Below are positions 1 through 7,264 of a stretch of 64,000 nt of DNA, one piece after another; the stretch's first letter is position 1; the number at the start of each line of letters is the position of its first letter. The stretch comes from an uncultured Eubacteriales bacterium. Lineage in GTDB: Bacteria > Bacillota > Clostridia > Lachnospirales > Lachnospiraceae. The stretch lies in NCBI GenBank assembly GCA_900316715.1, contig ONEC01000004.1:1-64000 (forward strand), written 5' to 3'. Under the pieces are notes generated by a model. It saw only the letters and a list, made by a program, of their open reading frames with translations, made no database searches and had not been told where the DNA came from. The position numbers and the translations under genes are program-made.

Positions 1-368
1 TTTGTCTGCCCATTATTATCAAGTACGTAGAACGGTCTTTCCTCATATCGAAGAGCCTTATATGCGTCTGAATCCGAAATCTCTGACTTCTCGTCATATA
101 TCCTGGCCATTCTCTGAACATTCTGATATTCGTTCTGAATCTTATCTTCCACCGTATAGCTGATCATCCATAACGCCGCGATAGCCAGCAGTACTGTAGC
201 AAAGATGGTCGTAAGAATAAACATGACAAAGCTGAGCCACCATCTGTTTTTACGCAGCTTTTTAACCAGCTTCTCATTCTTTTTTCTCACCTTCTCTGCA
301 TGCCTCTGTGCTGCTGTTATCTTATCAGGTTTTTTTCCAGCTGTTTTTTTCTCGTTATTATCCTTCAT
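1..368 (-). CDS. N-terminal part of an unidentified membrane protein (cut by window edge)
   Basis: The frame runs open from an ATG at 368 to the window edge, giving the first 122 residues. AAAGGATG lies about 8 bases before the ATG. Residues 1-42 are Lys/Arg rich and very polar, followed by one hydrophobic segment (about 43-72, starting WWLSFVMFIL) and then an acidic, extracytoplasmic-looking stretch that begins like a sensor domain. A sensor histidine kinase or another signalling protein is possible, but no catalytic domain is inside the window, so no function is assigned. A weak promoter (TTGTAT, 16 bases, TACAAT) lies at 404-431 on the same strand. Confidence 0.6.
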   Translation of the reverse strand, partial: MKDNNEKKTAGKKPDKITAAQRHAEKVRKKNEKLVKKLRKNRWWLSFVMFILTTIFATVLLAIAALWMISYTVEDKIQNEYQNVQRMARIYDEKSEISDSDAYKALRYEERPFYVLDNNGQT

Positions 369-480
369 ATCATTTCATCCTTTTGAATGACTTAGTTAAT
401 TCAATTGTATGATATATTCCGTAATATACAAATTAAAAGTGCATTAATTACATTAATTATTAGTGAGGGGTTATTAATAA

Positions 481-515
481 AAGAGGCGAAGCTCTGGGGG
501 AGTTCGCCTCTTTTC
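481..515. terminator. Bidirectional intrinsic terminator after glgB
   Basis: AAAGAGGCGAA (481-491) pairs with TTCGCCTCTTT (504-514) around a G-rich loop. On the minus strand it is followed by TTTTATTAATAA, placing it about 10 bases past the glgB stop. The plus strand also has a short T run, but no plus-strand gene reads into it. Confidence 0.75.
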
Positions 516-522
516 TTATATC

Positions 523-2769
523 TTACGCTTTATAGTCGTACTTTAAAACAGTCACTGAAAGAGGAGGAACATCCAGTATTATGGAATTCTCGCATCTGTC
601 ACAGGCAACGGCCTCTGCCTTGATCGACTTACCTCTGCCGTTCTTTCCTACATTGTTTCTTCCAAGTCCGCCAAAACGTTTATCATCTGATGACAGAATC
701 TCTGTATAATTGGTAAGACATGGAACTCCGATCCTATAGTCCTTGCGATCAACCGGAACAAAGTTGCAGATAAACATGATCTGATCCTTTGCCGTCTTTC
801 CTCTTCTGATAAATGCAACGATGCCCGAATCAGCATCATCTACCTTAGTCCATTCAAAACCTATGGTCTCGTCATCATTATAGTAGAGTGCATCATATTC
901 CTTATAAAGATGATTCAGTGCCTTAACATATTCCTGAATGCCCTTATTCTCCGGCTTGTCCAGAAGATACCAGTCAAGACTTCTTGCCTCGCTCCACTCT
1001 CTTGCCTGAGCAAATTCCTGTCCCATAAAGAGCAGCTTCTTGCCCGGATGGCCGCACATGAAGCCATATGCTGTACGAAGGTTTGCATACTTATCACCTT
1101 CAAGTCCCGGCATCTTGTTAAACATCGAGCACTTTAAGTGAACAACCTCATCATGAGATATAACGAGGATATAATTCTCTGCATGAGCATATGAAAGACT
1201 GAAGGTCAGTCTGTTATGATTGAACTGACGGAAGTATGGATCCAGCTTCATGTATTCCAGGAAGTCATTCATCCATCCCATATTCCACTTAAAGAGGAAG
1301 CCCAGTCCCTTCATATCTGTAGGTGCAGTAACTCCCGGCCATGCCGTGGACTCTTCTGCGATCAGATAAGCGCCGGGATTTCTCTCCTCCATAACAGTAT
1401 TGATATTCTGAAGAAGTTCAATTGCCTCTAAGTTCTCCTTGCCGCCATTCTTGTTGGCAACCCACTGTCCATCCTGCTTTCCGTAATCCAGATAAAGCAT
1501 GGAAGCAACTGCATCAACTCTGAGACCATCCACATGGTACTTTTCAACCCAGAAAAGTGCATTTGCCGTAAGGAAGTTAGCTACTTCATTTCTGCCATAA
1601 TTAAATATATAGGTTCCCCAGTCAGGATGCTCGCCCTTTCTTGGGTCCTCATGCTCATAAAGAGCCATTCCGTCAAAACGTCCGAGACCATGTGCGTCTC
1701 TTGGGAAATGCGCCGGCACCCAGTCAAGGATAACGCCGATTCCCAGTGAATGCATATGATCTACAAAGTATGCAAAATCATCAGGACTTCCATATCTTGA
1801 AGTCGGTGCATAATAATTGGTTACCTGATAACCCCAGGAACCGTCAAACGGATATTCGGCAATACCCATAAGTTCGATATGTGTATAGCCCATATCAATA
1901 AGATACTGTCCTATCTCATCCGCATATTCTCTATAGTTATAGAATCCGAAATCCGAATCCTCTATCTTCTTTTTCCATGATCCAAGATGGCACTCATATA
2001 TGGACATAGGCTGCTTCATACGCGCAACTCTGGTCTGCTTCTTACGATTTTCCATCCATGTCTTATCTGTCCATTTAAAGTCAGATATATCTGCAACGAT
2101 ATTTGCATTATCCGGACGAACCTGATCCTGATTGCCGTATGGGTCTGCCTTATAAAGGATGTCTCCATATCTGGTAAGTATCTGGTACTTATATATCGCA
2201 CCCGGTTCTACATCCGGAATAAAAAGCTCATAAACGCCTGATGCACTGTGAATCTGCATAGGATTCAGCGCGCCGTCCCACATATTGAAGTCGCCCACAA
2301 CCGAAACACGTCTGGCATCCGGAGCCCATACAGCAAAGTAGGTTCCCTTAACGCCATCAATAGTCATAGGATGTGCACCCAGCTTCTCATATATATCATA
2401 GTTCTTGCCTTCAGCAAAAAGATATGCATCAAAATCCGTGAAGATGCCGTCAAAACTGTAACAGTCTGCGGTCTCCACTGTTGTTCCATCATAATATTCA
2501 GTTACAAGGCGATAATTTGAGCCCTTGAACTTTCTCTTTGGGAAATATATACCATAGAAGCCTTCTTCACTTATCTTCTCAAGTGGAGTAAGCACTTTAC
2601 CCTTAGGCGATTTAATAGAAACGCTGCTTGAATGTGGCTTATAGCAGGTTATGACCTGTCCTTCTCCAAAGTCATGATTACCTAAAAGATGCTTAGGTGC
2701 ATTGATCTTGCCGTCGATCAACTCATCATACAGAATCCAGTTTACCCAGTTTCGAAGTCTGTCCTCCAT
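523..2769 (-). CDS. glgB: 1,4-alpha-glucan branching enzyme
   Basis: GH13 branching enzyme that makes the alpha-1,6 branches of glycogen in the cytoplasm. It has 748 residues, slightly long for GlgB because of an extra N-terminal module before the CBM48 domain (about residues 125-230, KGTYFAVWAPDARRVSVVGD). The catalytic (beta/alpha)8 barrel shows DWVPAHFP (349-356), GLRVDAVASM with nucleophile Asp419, LIAEES with acid/base Glu472, and ISHDEVVHLK with Asp540. The start is ATG at 2769 behind a strong AGGAGGG. It is divergent from holA and ends at its own terminator. No other glycogen genes are adjacent, so it appears monocistronic. Confidence 0.95.
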   Translation of the reverse strand: MEDRLRNWVNWILYDELIDGKINAPKHLLGNHDFGEGQVITCYKPHSSSVSIKSPKGKVLTPLEKISEEGFYGIYFPKRKFKGSNYRLVTEYYDGTTVETADCYSFDGIFTDFDAYLFAEGKNYDIYEKLGAHPMTIDGVKGTYFAVWAPDARRVSVVGDFNMWDGALNPMQIHSASGVYELFIPDVEPGAIYKYQILTRYGDILYKADPYGNQDQVRPDNANIVADISDFKWTDKTWMENRKKQTRVARMKQPMSIYECHLGSWKKKIEDSDFGFYNYREYADEIGQYLIDMGYTHIELMGIAEYPFDGSWGYQVTNYYAPTSRYGSPDDFAYFVDHMHSLGIGVILDWVPAHFPRDAHGLGRFDGMALYEHEDPRKGEHPDWGTYIFNYGRNEVANFLTANALFWVEKYHVDGLRVDAVASMLYLDYGKQDGQWVANKNGGKENLEAIELLQNINTVMEERNPGAYLIAEESTAWPGVTAPTDMKGLGFLFKWNMGWMNDFLEYMKLDPYFRQFNHNRLTFSLSYAHAENYILVISHDEVVHLKCSMFNKMPGLEGDKYANLRTAYGFMCGHPGKKLLFMGQEFAQAREWSEARSLDWYLLDKPENKGIQEYVKALNHLYKEYDALYYNDDETIGFEWTKVDDADSGIVAFIRRGKTAKDQIMFICNFVPVDRKDYRIGVPCLTNYTEILSSDDKRFGGLGRNNVGKNGRGKSIKAEAVACDRCENSIILDVPPLSVTVLKYDYKA

Positions 2770-2874
2770 ATATAACCCTCCTAACTACTACTACCTGCCG
2801 GACCAAGGAAAGACCATTGTTTTCCTTACTATACCCACAACCGACAGATACAATTATGATACCATAATTTACCA

Positions 2875-2903
2875 TTGATTGAAACCGTTTAATTCATTAT
2901 ACT
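2875..2903 (+). promoter_or_regulatory. Sigma-A type promoter of holA
   Basis: TTGATT (2875-2880), 17-base spacer, TATACT (2898-2903), followed by CGGGAGG and the ATG at 2932. Confidence 0.6.
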
Positions 2904-2931
2904 ATAACGTGTTTCGGGAGGTAAAACCTAT

Positions 2932-3903
2932 ATGGCTGCAAGCGAAAAAACCAAAACTGAAAATCCTATGTCTGTCGTAAAAGAGCACATCACGAATCGC
3001 AACTTCAGCAGAATCTATCTGTTCTGTGGAAGCGAGCAGTACCTTGCACGTCAGAGCATGAACAGCCTGGTGGATGCCATCATTCCGGACAGGGCTAACT
3101 CCATGAGTTATACCCGCTTTGTATCCGAGAAATGCGATATCAACGCCATATGTTCCGACATAGTCACCCTTCCCTTCTTCGATGAGTATCGTCTCACCCT
3201 TGTAGAAGACAGCGGTTACTTCTCTGCATCCAACGATAAGCTGAAGGAAGCCCTAGAAGGTGTGGGTGAACAGAATATAGTAATCTTCTATGAAATGAAT
3301 ATAGATAAGAGAACCTCTACTTATAAGGCAGTTCAGAAGCTGGGTACAGTCCTTGAATTCGAGACTCCTGACGAGGATACTCTCACAAGATGGATCATAT
3401 CCAAGTTTTCAGAAGATAAGCTTCAGATCCAGCGTGGTGTACCGGAAGAACTTATTCTTATAGCCGGCGACAACATGCTTAATCTTTCGAACGAACTCGA
3501 AAAGCTCCGCTCCTACGCATTGGAGAAGGGTACCATCACCTTAGAGGATATATCCCTTCTTTGCAGCGGAAAGATTGAAGATAAGATATTTGAAATGTGT
3601 GACGCCATAGGCCGCCATGATGAGAAGGCTGCCATCAGCCGTTACAACGACCTGGTAGCACTTAAGGCAGCTCCAATGTATGTGATAACCATGATATCCA
3701 GACATTTCCGTATTCTGGCACAGCTGTCCTTTATCCAGAACGGAAGAGATAAGGCACTCCCGGCCAGAGATAAGGCTGCCCTTGTGGGCATCAAGCCCTT
3801 CGCACTGAAGAAATATCTTCCACAGCTTAACGGCGAAACCACAGCATCACTGCTGAAGAAGTCAGAACTGTGCCAGGCCGCCGACTATTCCGTAAAAAGG
3901 TGA
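2932..3903 (+). CDS. holA: DNA polymerase III delta subunit, C-terminus altered
   Basis: Clamp-loader subunit that opens the beta sliding clamp. The N-terminal part is the degenerate AAA+ domain (residues 18-200, IYLFCGSEQYLARQSM), followed by the helical lid and collar domains (RGVPEELILIAGDNMLNLSN; AAPMYVITMISRHFRILAQL). GGGAGG precedes the ATG. At 323 residues it is short for the family, which usually runs about 340. The last recognisable residues are CQAADYSVK; the usual C-terminal helix of about 15 residues (roughly GR-hydrophobic-RIAVE) is missing. Instead the frame stops at TGA where a half copy of the dispersed repeat begins (3904-3940). This looks like a deletion or recombination that replaced the end of the gene; the protein may still work, because delta should be essential. 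Confidence 0.9.
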   Translation: MAASEKTKTENPMSVVKEHITNRNFSRIYLFCGSEQYLARQSMNSLVDAIIPDRANSMSYTRFVSEKCDINAICSDIVTLPFFDEYRLTLVEDSGYFSASNDKLKEALEGVGEQNIVIFYEMNIDKRTSTYKAVQKLGTVLEFETPDEDTLTRWIISKFSEDKLQIQRGVPEELILIAGDNMLNLSNELEKLRSYALEKGTITLEDISLLCSGKIEDKIFEMCDAIGRHDEKAAISRYNDLVALKAAPMYVITMISRHFRILAQLSFIQNGRDKALPARDKAALVGIKPFALKKYLPQLNGETTASLLKKSELCQAADYSVKR

Positions 3904-3940
3904 AAAGCCGCTCTGCAGCACGCACATGACCTCAGGGGCT
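3904..3940 (-). repeat. Half copy of the dispersed structured element (copy A)
   Basis: On the minus strand this reads CCCCTGAGG, TCAT, GTGCGTGCTGCAGAG, which matches the 5' half of copy B (45036-45105) almost base for base. The 3' half (CGG, TGCAGCGC, CATC and the closing outer arm) is absent; sequence of the holA C-terminus follows directly. It is therefore a truncated element fused to the holA end. Confidence 0.7.
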
Positions 3941-3955
3941 TTGCGTTACTATATT

Positions 3956-3992
3956 AAAAAAAATGGCAGTCGACCTTAACGATCAACTGCCA
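3956..3992 (-). terminator. rpsT intrinsic terminator
   Basis: On the minus strand TGGCAGTTGA and TCGACTGCCA pair around a 9-base loop, followed by eight T. It lies 22 bases past the rpsT stop. Confidence 0.9.
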
Positions 3993-4014
3993 CATGATTG
4001 CTATTTTCTATTTA

Positions 4015-4278
4015 CTATGCAAGCTTGTTTACAGCAAGTGTAAGTCTTGAAATCTTTCTTGAAGCTGTATTCTTGTGGTAGATACCCTTTGAAGCTGCCT
4101 TGCTGATCTCAGATGTAGCAACGAGAAGTGCTGCCTCTGCCTCTGCCTTATTTCCTTCAGCGATAGCTGCATCAACCTTCTTTACGAGTGTCTTAACCTT
4201 AGACTTGATAGCCTTGTTTCTCATTTCCTTCTTCTTGCTTACAAGAATTCTCTTCTTAGCTGACTTGATATTAGCCAC
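4015..4278 (-). CDS. rpsT: 30S ribosomal protein S20
   Basis: S20 binds 16S rRNA early in 30S assembly. The 87 residues match the family in full: ANIKSAKKRI at the start, very Lys rich helices, GIYHKNTASRKISRL near the end. The start codon is GTG at 4278, preceded by CCGGAGGT at good distance. It has its own promoter inside the end of the VanZ-RDD gene, a leader of about 190 nt and a strong terminator, so it is a single-gene transcript. The long leader could allow autoregulation by S20. Confidence 0.97.
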   Translation of the reverse strand: MANIKSAKKRILVSKKKEMRNKAIKSKVKTLVKKVDAAIAEGNKAEAEAALLVATSEISKAASKGIYHKNTASRKISRLTLAVNKLA

Positions 4279-4467
4279 TGTTCTTTACCTCCGGAATTAT
4301 CCATTATCGAAATATTTCTTCCAGATGTACGTACATCCGGAAACTGTTCCTTCGATTCCGTTTAGCCAAGACACGTTCGGATTTATCGGCAGCGACGGAA
4401 TAAATCATCTGCCAACCGGGCATGCGAAATCATTCTGCTCAGCATCCAGCCGCGAATACTAAGCGCA
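4279..4467 (-). promoter_or_regulatory. Long structured 5' leader of rpsT
   Basis: There are about 190 nt between the inferred transcription start and the GTG. On the minus strand they contain a near-perfect hairpin TTCCGGATGTAC/GTACATCTGGAA about 35 nt before the start codon. Upstream, two pairings overlap and exclude each other: GGCAG/CTGCC and GATTTAT/ATAAATC. No known leader family is recognised. Confidence 0.4.
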
Positions 4468-4473
4468 ACAGAT

Positions 4474-4502
4474 ATGATAGCAAAGCTATGCAACTTCGTC
4501 AA
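4474..4502 (-). promoter_or_regulatory. rpsT promoter
   Basis: TTGACG (4502-4497), 17-base spacer, TATCAT (4479-4474) on the minus strand, overlapping the last codons of the VanZ-RDD gene. Confidence 0.7.
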
Positions 4503-5664
4503 GAACTTTTTTACAGTTCACAGCAACCTCATCTGTATGGCTGAAATGACTGTGCGGCAGCTTATTCCATTTTTTCTCGCAGACCAGAATCATGACAAGC
4601 AGAACGAGAATCGGAATCAGGCAGAACGCAGCAGTGATCATTATTGCCGGCATTGAATTGCTCGCAATAAAAGCTACTACTATAAAACATGCCATCAGAC
4701 ATCCTGAAAGATACAGCAGGAAGAATTCCAGACCATAAAGCAGTACATTTCTTCTTATTATCTGCTTCAGGCGAGGCTTACCACCGCTCTCATCAACCGT
4801 TTTAAGTTTAAGTATCATCTGTCCCGGAGTCCTGCCCCTGGTTATGCATGGGAATACCGCAAAGTAAACAATCATTGTAAGCCACCATGCAAATATTGTT
4901 ACCAGCACATGAACCAGGCTATATGGAAGGAAAAACTCTACAATTGCAAAAACAACATTGCAAAGAATAATATCCAACAAGAAAACAAATAATCTTCTCA
5001 GGACAGTTACATGCTCACCCTTCTTATATGATATCTGGTCAATCTCATCTCTCGTCGGAAGGATCTTGCATACAAGCGGCTGCACAGCATAACCTATGAC
5101 CGCACCCAAGGTGTTGTTGATAAGATCATCAACCTCTGTGAATCGGTATGGCTTAGGATAGAATCCATAAAGTGCTGTATACTGTGTCACTTCAAAGAAA
5201 AGGCTGGCACAGAATCCTGCAAGGATCGTCTCTCTTAATGTAAATCTGAAGTAGTATCTCAGATATATTCCCAGTGGGACAGTCATTACAATATTAAAAA
5301 GTATCTGGAAAAAATCACTTGATGTAAAGAACTTCTTCCAAAGTCCCATATCAGTGATATTGTCAAAACCCAGTCCCAGTTTCTTCATTCCTACATACCA
5401 GTCATATCCCGGTGTCCATCTTATCGGATGATCCGGCATAGCCATAACCGCCTCTCTGGAAGGAAGCGGAAGCACTGTAAGCAGAAATGCACACATACAA
5501 TACAAGATAAATGAATAAACCACGATGGTTCTCATAACCGCGATACCACCGAATTTTCTGTAATGCCTGATAACAAAAGGCAGTGTAAAAAGTGCAGCTA
5601 TTGTCGGAAAGAACGCACATGCTACAACTATAGGCTGAAAATATGAACTCAAGTAATTTAACAT
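4486..5664 (-). CDS. VanZ-like / RDD two-domain membrane protein
   Basis: Integral membrane protein of 392 residues. The N-terminal half is VanZ-like (about residues 15-200): helix at 45-65, then DMGLWKKFFTSSDFFQILFN, MTVPLGIYLRYYF, and EVTQYTALYGFYPKPYRFTEVDDL, typical of VanZ-like proteins. The C-terminal half is an RDD domain (about 215-365), including the conserved CITRGRTPGQMILKLK. VanZ itself gives low-level teicoplanin resistance, but VanZ-RDD proteins of clostridia have no established function. GGAGG precedes the ATG. A consensus promoter sits between it and hflX, so it is transcribed separately. Confidence 0.85.
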   Translation of the reverse strand: MLNYLSSYFQPIVVACAFFPTIAALFTLPFVIRHYRKFGGIAVMRTIVVYSFILYCMCAFLLTVLPLPSREAVMAMPDHPIRWTPGYDWYVGMKKLGLGFDNITDMGLWKKFFTSSDFFQILFNIVMTVPLGIYLRYYFRFTLRETILAGFCASLFFEVTQYTALYGFYPKPYRFTEVDDLINNTLGAVIGYAVQPLVCKILPTRDEIDQISYKKGEHVTVLRRLFVFLLDIILCNVVFAIVEFFLPYSLVHVLVTIFAWWLTMIVYFAVFPCITRGRTPGQMILKLKTVDESGGKPRLKQIIRRNVLLYGLEFFLLYLSGCLMACFIVVAFIASNSMPAIMITAAFCLIPILVLLVMILVCEKKWNKLPHSHFSHTDEVAVNCKKVLDEVA

Positions 5665-5688
5665 TTTTTAATTCCTCCACAAGGGCGA

Positions 5689-5717
5689 ATTATATCAATA
5701 CAGCCGAATTATGTCAA
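5689..5717 (-). promoter_or_regulatory. Consensus promoter of the VanZ-RDD gene
   Basis: TTGACA (5717-5712), 17-base spacer and TATAAT (5694-5689) on the minus strand: a perfect sigma-A consensus, 25 bases upstream of the ATG and just past the end of hflX. Confidence 0.85.
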
Positions 5718-5732
5718 ATATCGCCACACTTC

Positions 5733-6995
5733 TCAGTTTCCAAAACTCTGCCCTATATATTTATTGTATAATCTTATCGGAACATCCGCTTCTATATATA
5801 TTCCGTCGTCTCTGTAATCCTCTGTGATAAGCAGTCCGCCGTCCCTGATCTCCGATACGGCTGACATTTCAGAGTAACTGAACATTCTCTCCAGACGTCT
5901 TCTATCCTCTCTTATCATGGTGGTTATCGCATTCAGCAGGTCGTCAATTCCATCTCCTGTCTTAGCCGATATCTTTACCGTCATATAGGATCTGGAGTCT
6001 TTCAGTCCTCGTACCTTTTCATCTGATGCTGTATCTTCTCCACCGATCTTATCTATCTTATTAAATACTGTAAGGACCTTCTTACCCTCTATACCGAGCA
6101 TATCAAGAGTTTCATATACAACTCTCATGTCCTCCTCTGCATTTTCAGAAGAAGAATCAACTACATGGATGATATAGTCTGCATATCTTGCTTCTTCAAG
6201 GGTACTTCTGAAGGCATCTACAAGATTATGAGGAAGCTTTCTTATGAAGCCAACGGTATCTGTAAGAAGCGCCTGCTGTTTTCCCTCCAGCTCCAGGCTT
6301 CTTGTTGTGGTATCAAGAGTGGCAAAGAGCTTATTCTCTGCCAGAACCTCAGAACCTGTAAGTCTGTTAAGCAGGGTGGACTTACCCACATTTGTATATC
6401 CGACGATTGCAAATACAGGGACTGAGTTGCCCTCTCGCTTCTTTCTGGTCAGCTCTCTATGGCTGACAATATCCGCCAGCTCCCTCTTCAGCTGAGAAAC
6501 TCTGGTACGGATAACACGTCTGTCCTGCTCCAGCTTCTTCTCTCCGGGGCCTCTGGTACCGATTCCACCACCGAGCCTCGACATGGCGCGTCCCTTCCCG
6601 GTCAGTCTGGTAAGTCTGTACTGCAGCTGTGCCAGCTCAACCTGGATCTTTCCTTCTGAAGTAATGGCATGCTGTGCGAAGATATCCAGGATCAGCATGG
6701 TCCTGTCCATAATCTTCGTATCCAGAATTCTTTCCAGATTGGACATCTGCGCCGGTGTCAGTTCATCATCACAGATAATACCTGTGGCTTCCGTTGACTC
6801 TATATAGGCCGCCAGCTCCTCCAGCTTTCCGCTTCCAAGATAGGTAGACACACTCGGTCTCTCAATATGCTGGACCAGTGTTGCCACAGTCTCTGCTCCG
6901 GCGGTATCCGCCAGTTCCCGCAGTTCATCCAGGGCATCATAGGTATCTGTTCCTACGAGTATTACCTTTTCAACTGTCTTTTCATTTTCGTTCAT
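5733..6995 (-). CDS. hflX: GTPase HflX
   Basis: Ribosome-associated GTPase that splits stalled 70S ribosomes under stress. Numbered from Met6995, the N-terminal HflX domain is followed by the helical linker with SRLGGGIGTRGPGEKKLE (about 139-156). The G domain has GYTNVGKS (199-206), DTVGF, NKID and a C-terminal KISAKTGDGIDDL. A longer frame would start at 7016, but that ATG has no Shine-Dalgarno, whereas ATG 6995 has GTGGAG six bases upstream, so 6995 is preferred. Length 420 fits the family. Monocistronic by appearance. Confidence 0.95.
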   Translation of the reverse strand: MNENEKTVEKVILVGTDTYDALDELRELADTAGAETVATLVQHIERPSVSTYLGSGKLEELAAYIESTEATGIICDDELTPAQMSNLERILDTKIMDRTMLILDIFAQHAITSEGKIQVELAQLQYRLTRLTGKGRAMSRLGGGIGTRGPGEKKLEQDRRVIRTRVSQLKRELADIVSHRELTRKKREGNSVPVFAIVGYTNVGKSTLLNRLTGSEVLAENKLFATLDTTTRSLELEGKQQALLTDTVGFIRKLPHNLVDAFRSTLEEARYADYIIHVVDSSSENAEEDMRVVYETLDMLGIEGKKVLTVFNKIDKIGGEDTASDEKVRGLKDSRSYMTVKISAKTGDGIDDLLNAITTMIREDRRRLERMFSYSEMSAVSEIRDGGLLITEDYRDDGIYIEADVPIRLYNKYIGQSFGN

Positions 6996-7167
6996 ATATA
7001 TCTCCACATAAAACACATTTCTATCATAAGCTGCTGCTATGACGTTATCATAACAATCCCTATCTTATAACAGTTGCGTATATTTTTCCATATACTCATA
7101 GTTTAAACCGGAAAATCCCTTATACTCATCCCTCTATCAACAAATAATGAGAACAAAACCACAAATA

Positions 7168-7196
7168 TTAAGAAGTCTTATGATATCAATTATGAT
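7168..7196 (+). promoter_or_regulatory. Possible promoter of the GH120 gene
   Basis: TTAAGA (7168-7173), 17-base spacer, TATGAT (7191-7196). The leader then holds a small GC hairpin, GTGCGGC/GGCCGGCAC, at about 7214-7235 before the AGGAGG. Confidence 0.45.
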
Positions 7197-7264
7197 AGAA
7201 TGTTTTTAAGCTTGTGCGGCTGCCAGGCCGGCACTAAAAAATGATATTTTTCAGGAGGAGCAAT

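Noticed and set aside
4100..4462. Plus-strand reading frame of 120 codons over rpsT and its leader
   Set aside because: Antisense to rpsT, no ribosome binding site, hydrophobic low-complexity product; a shadow.
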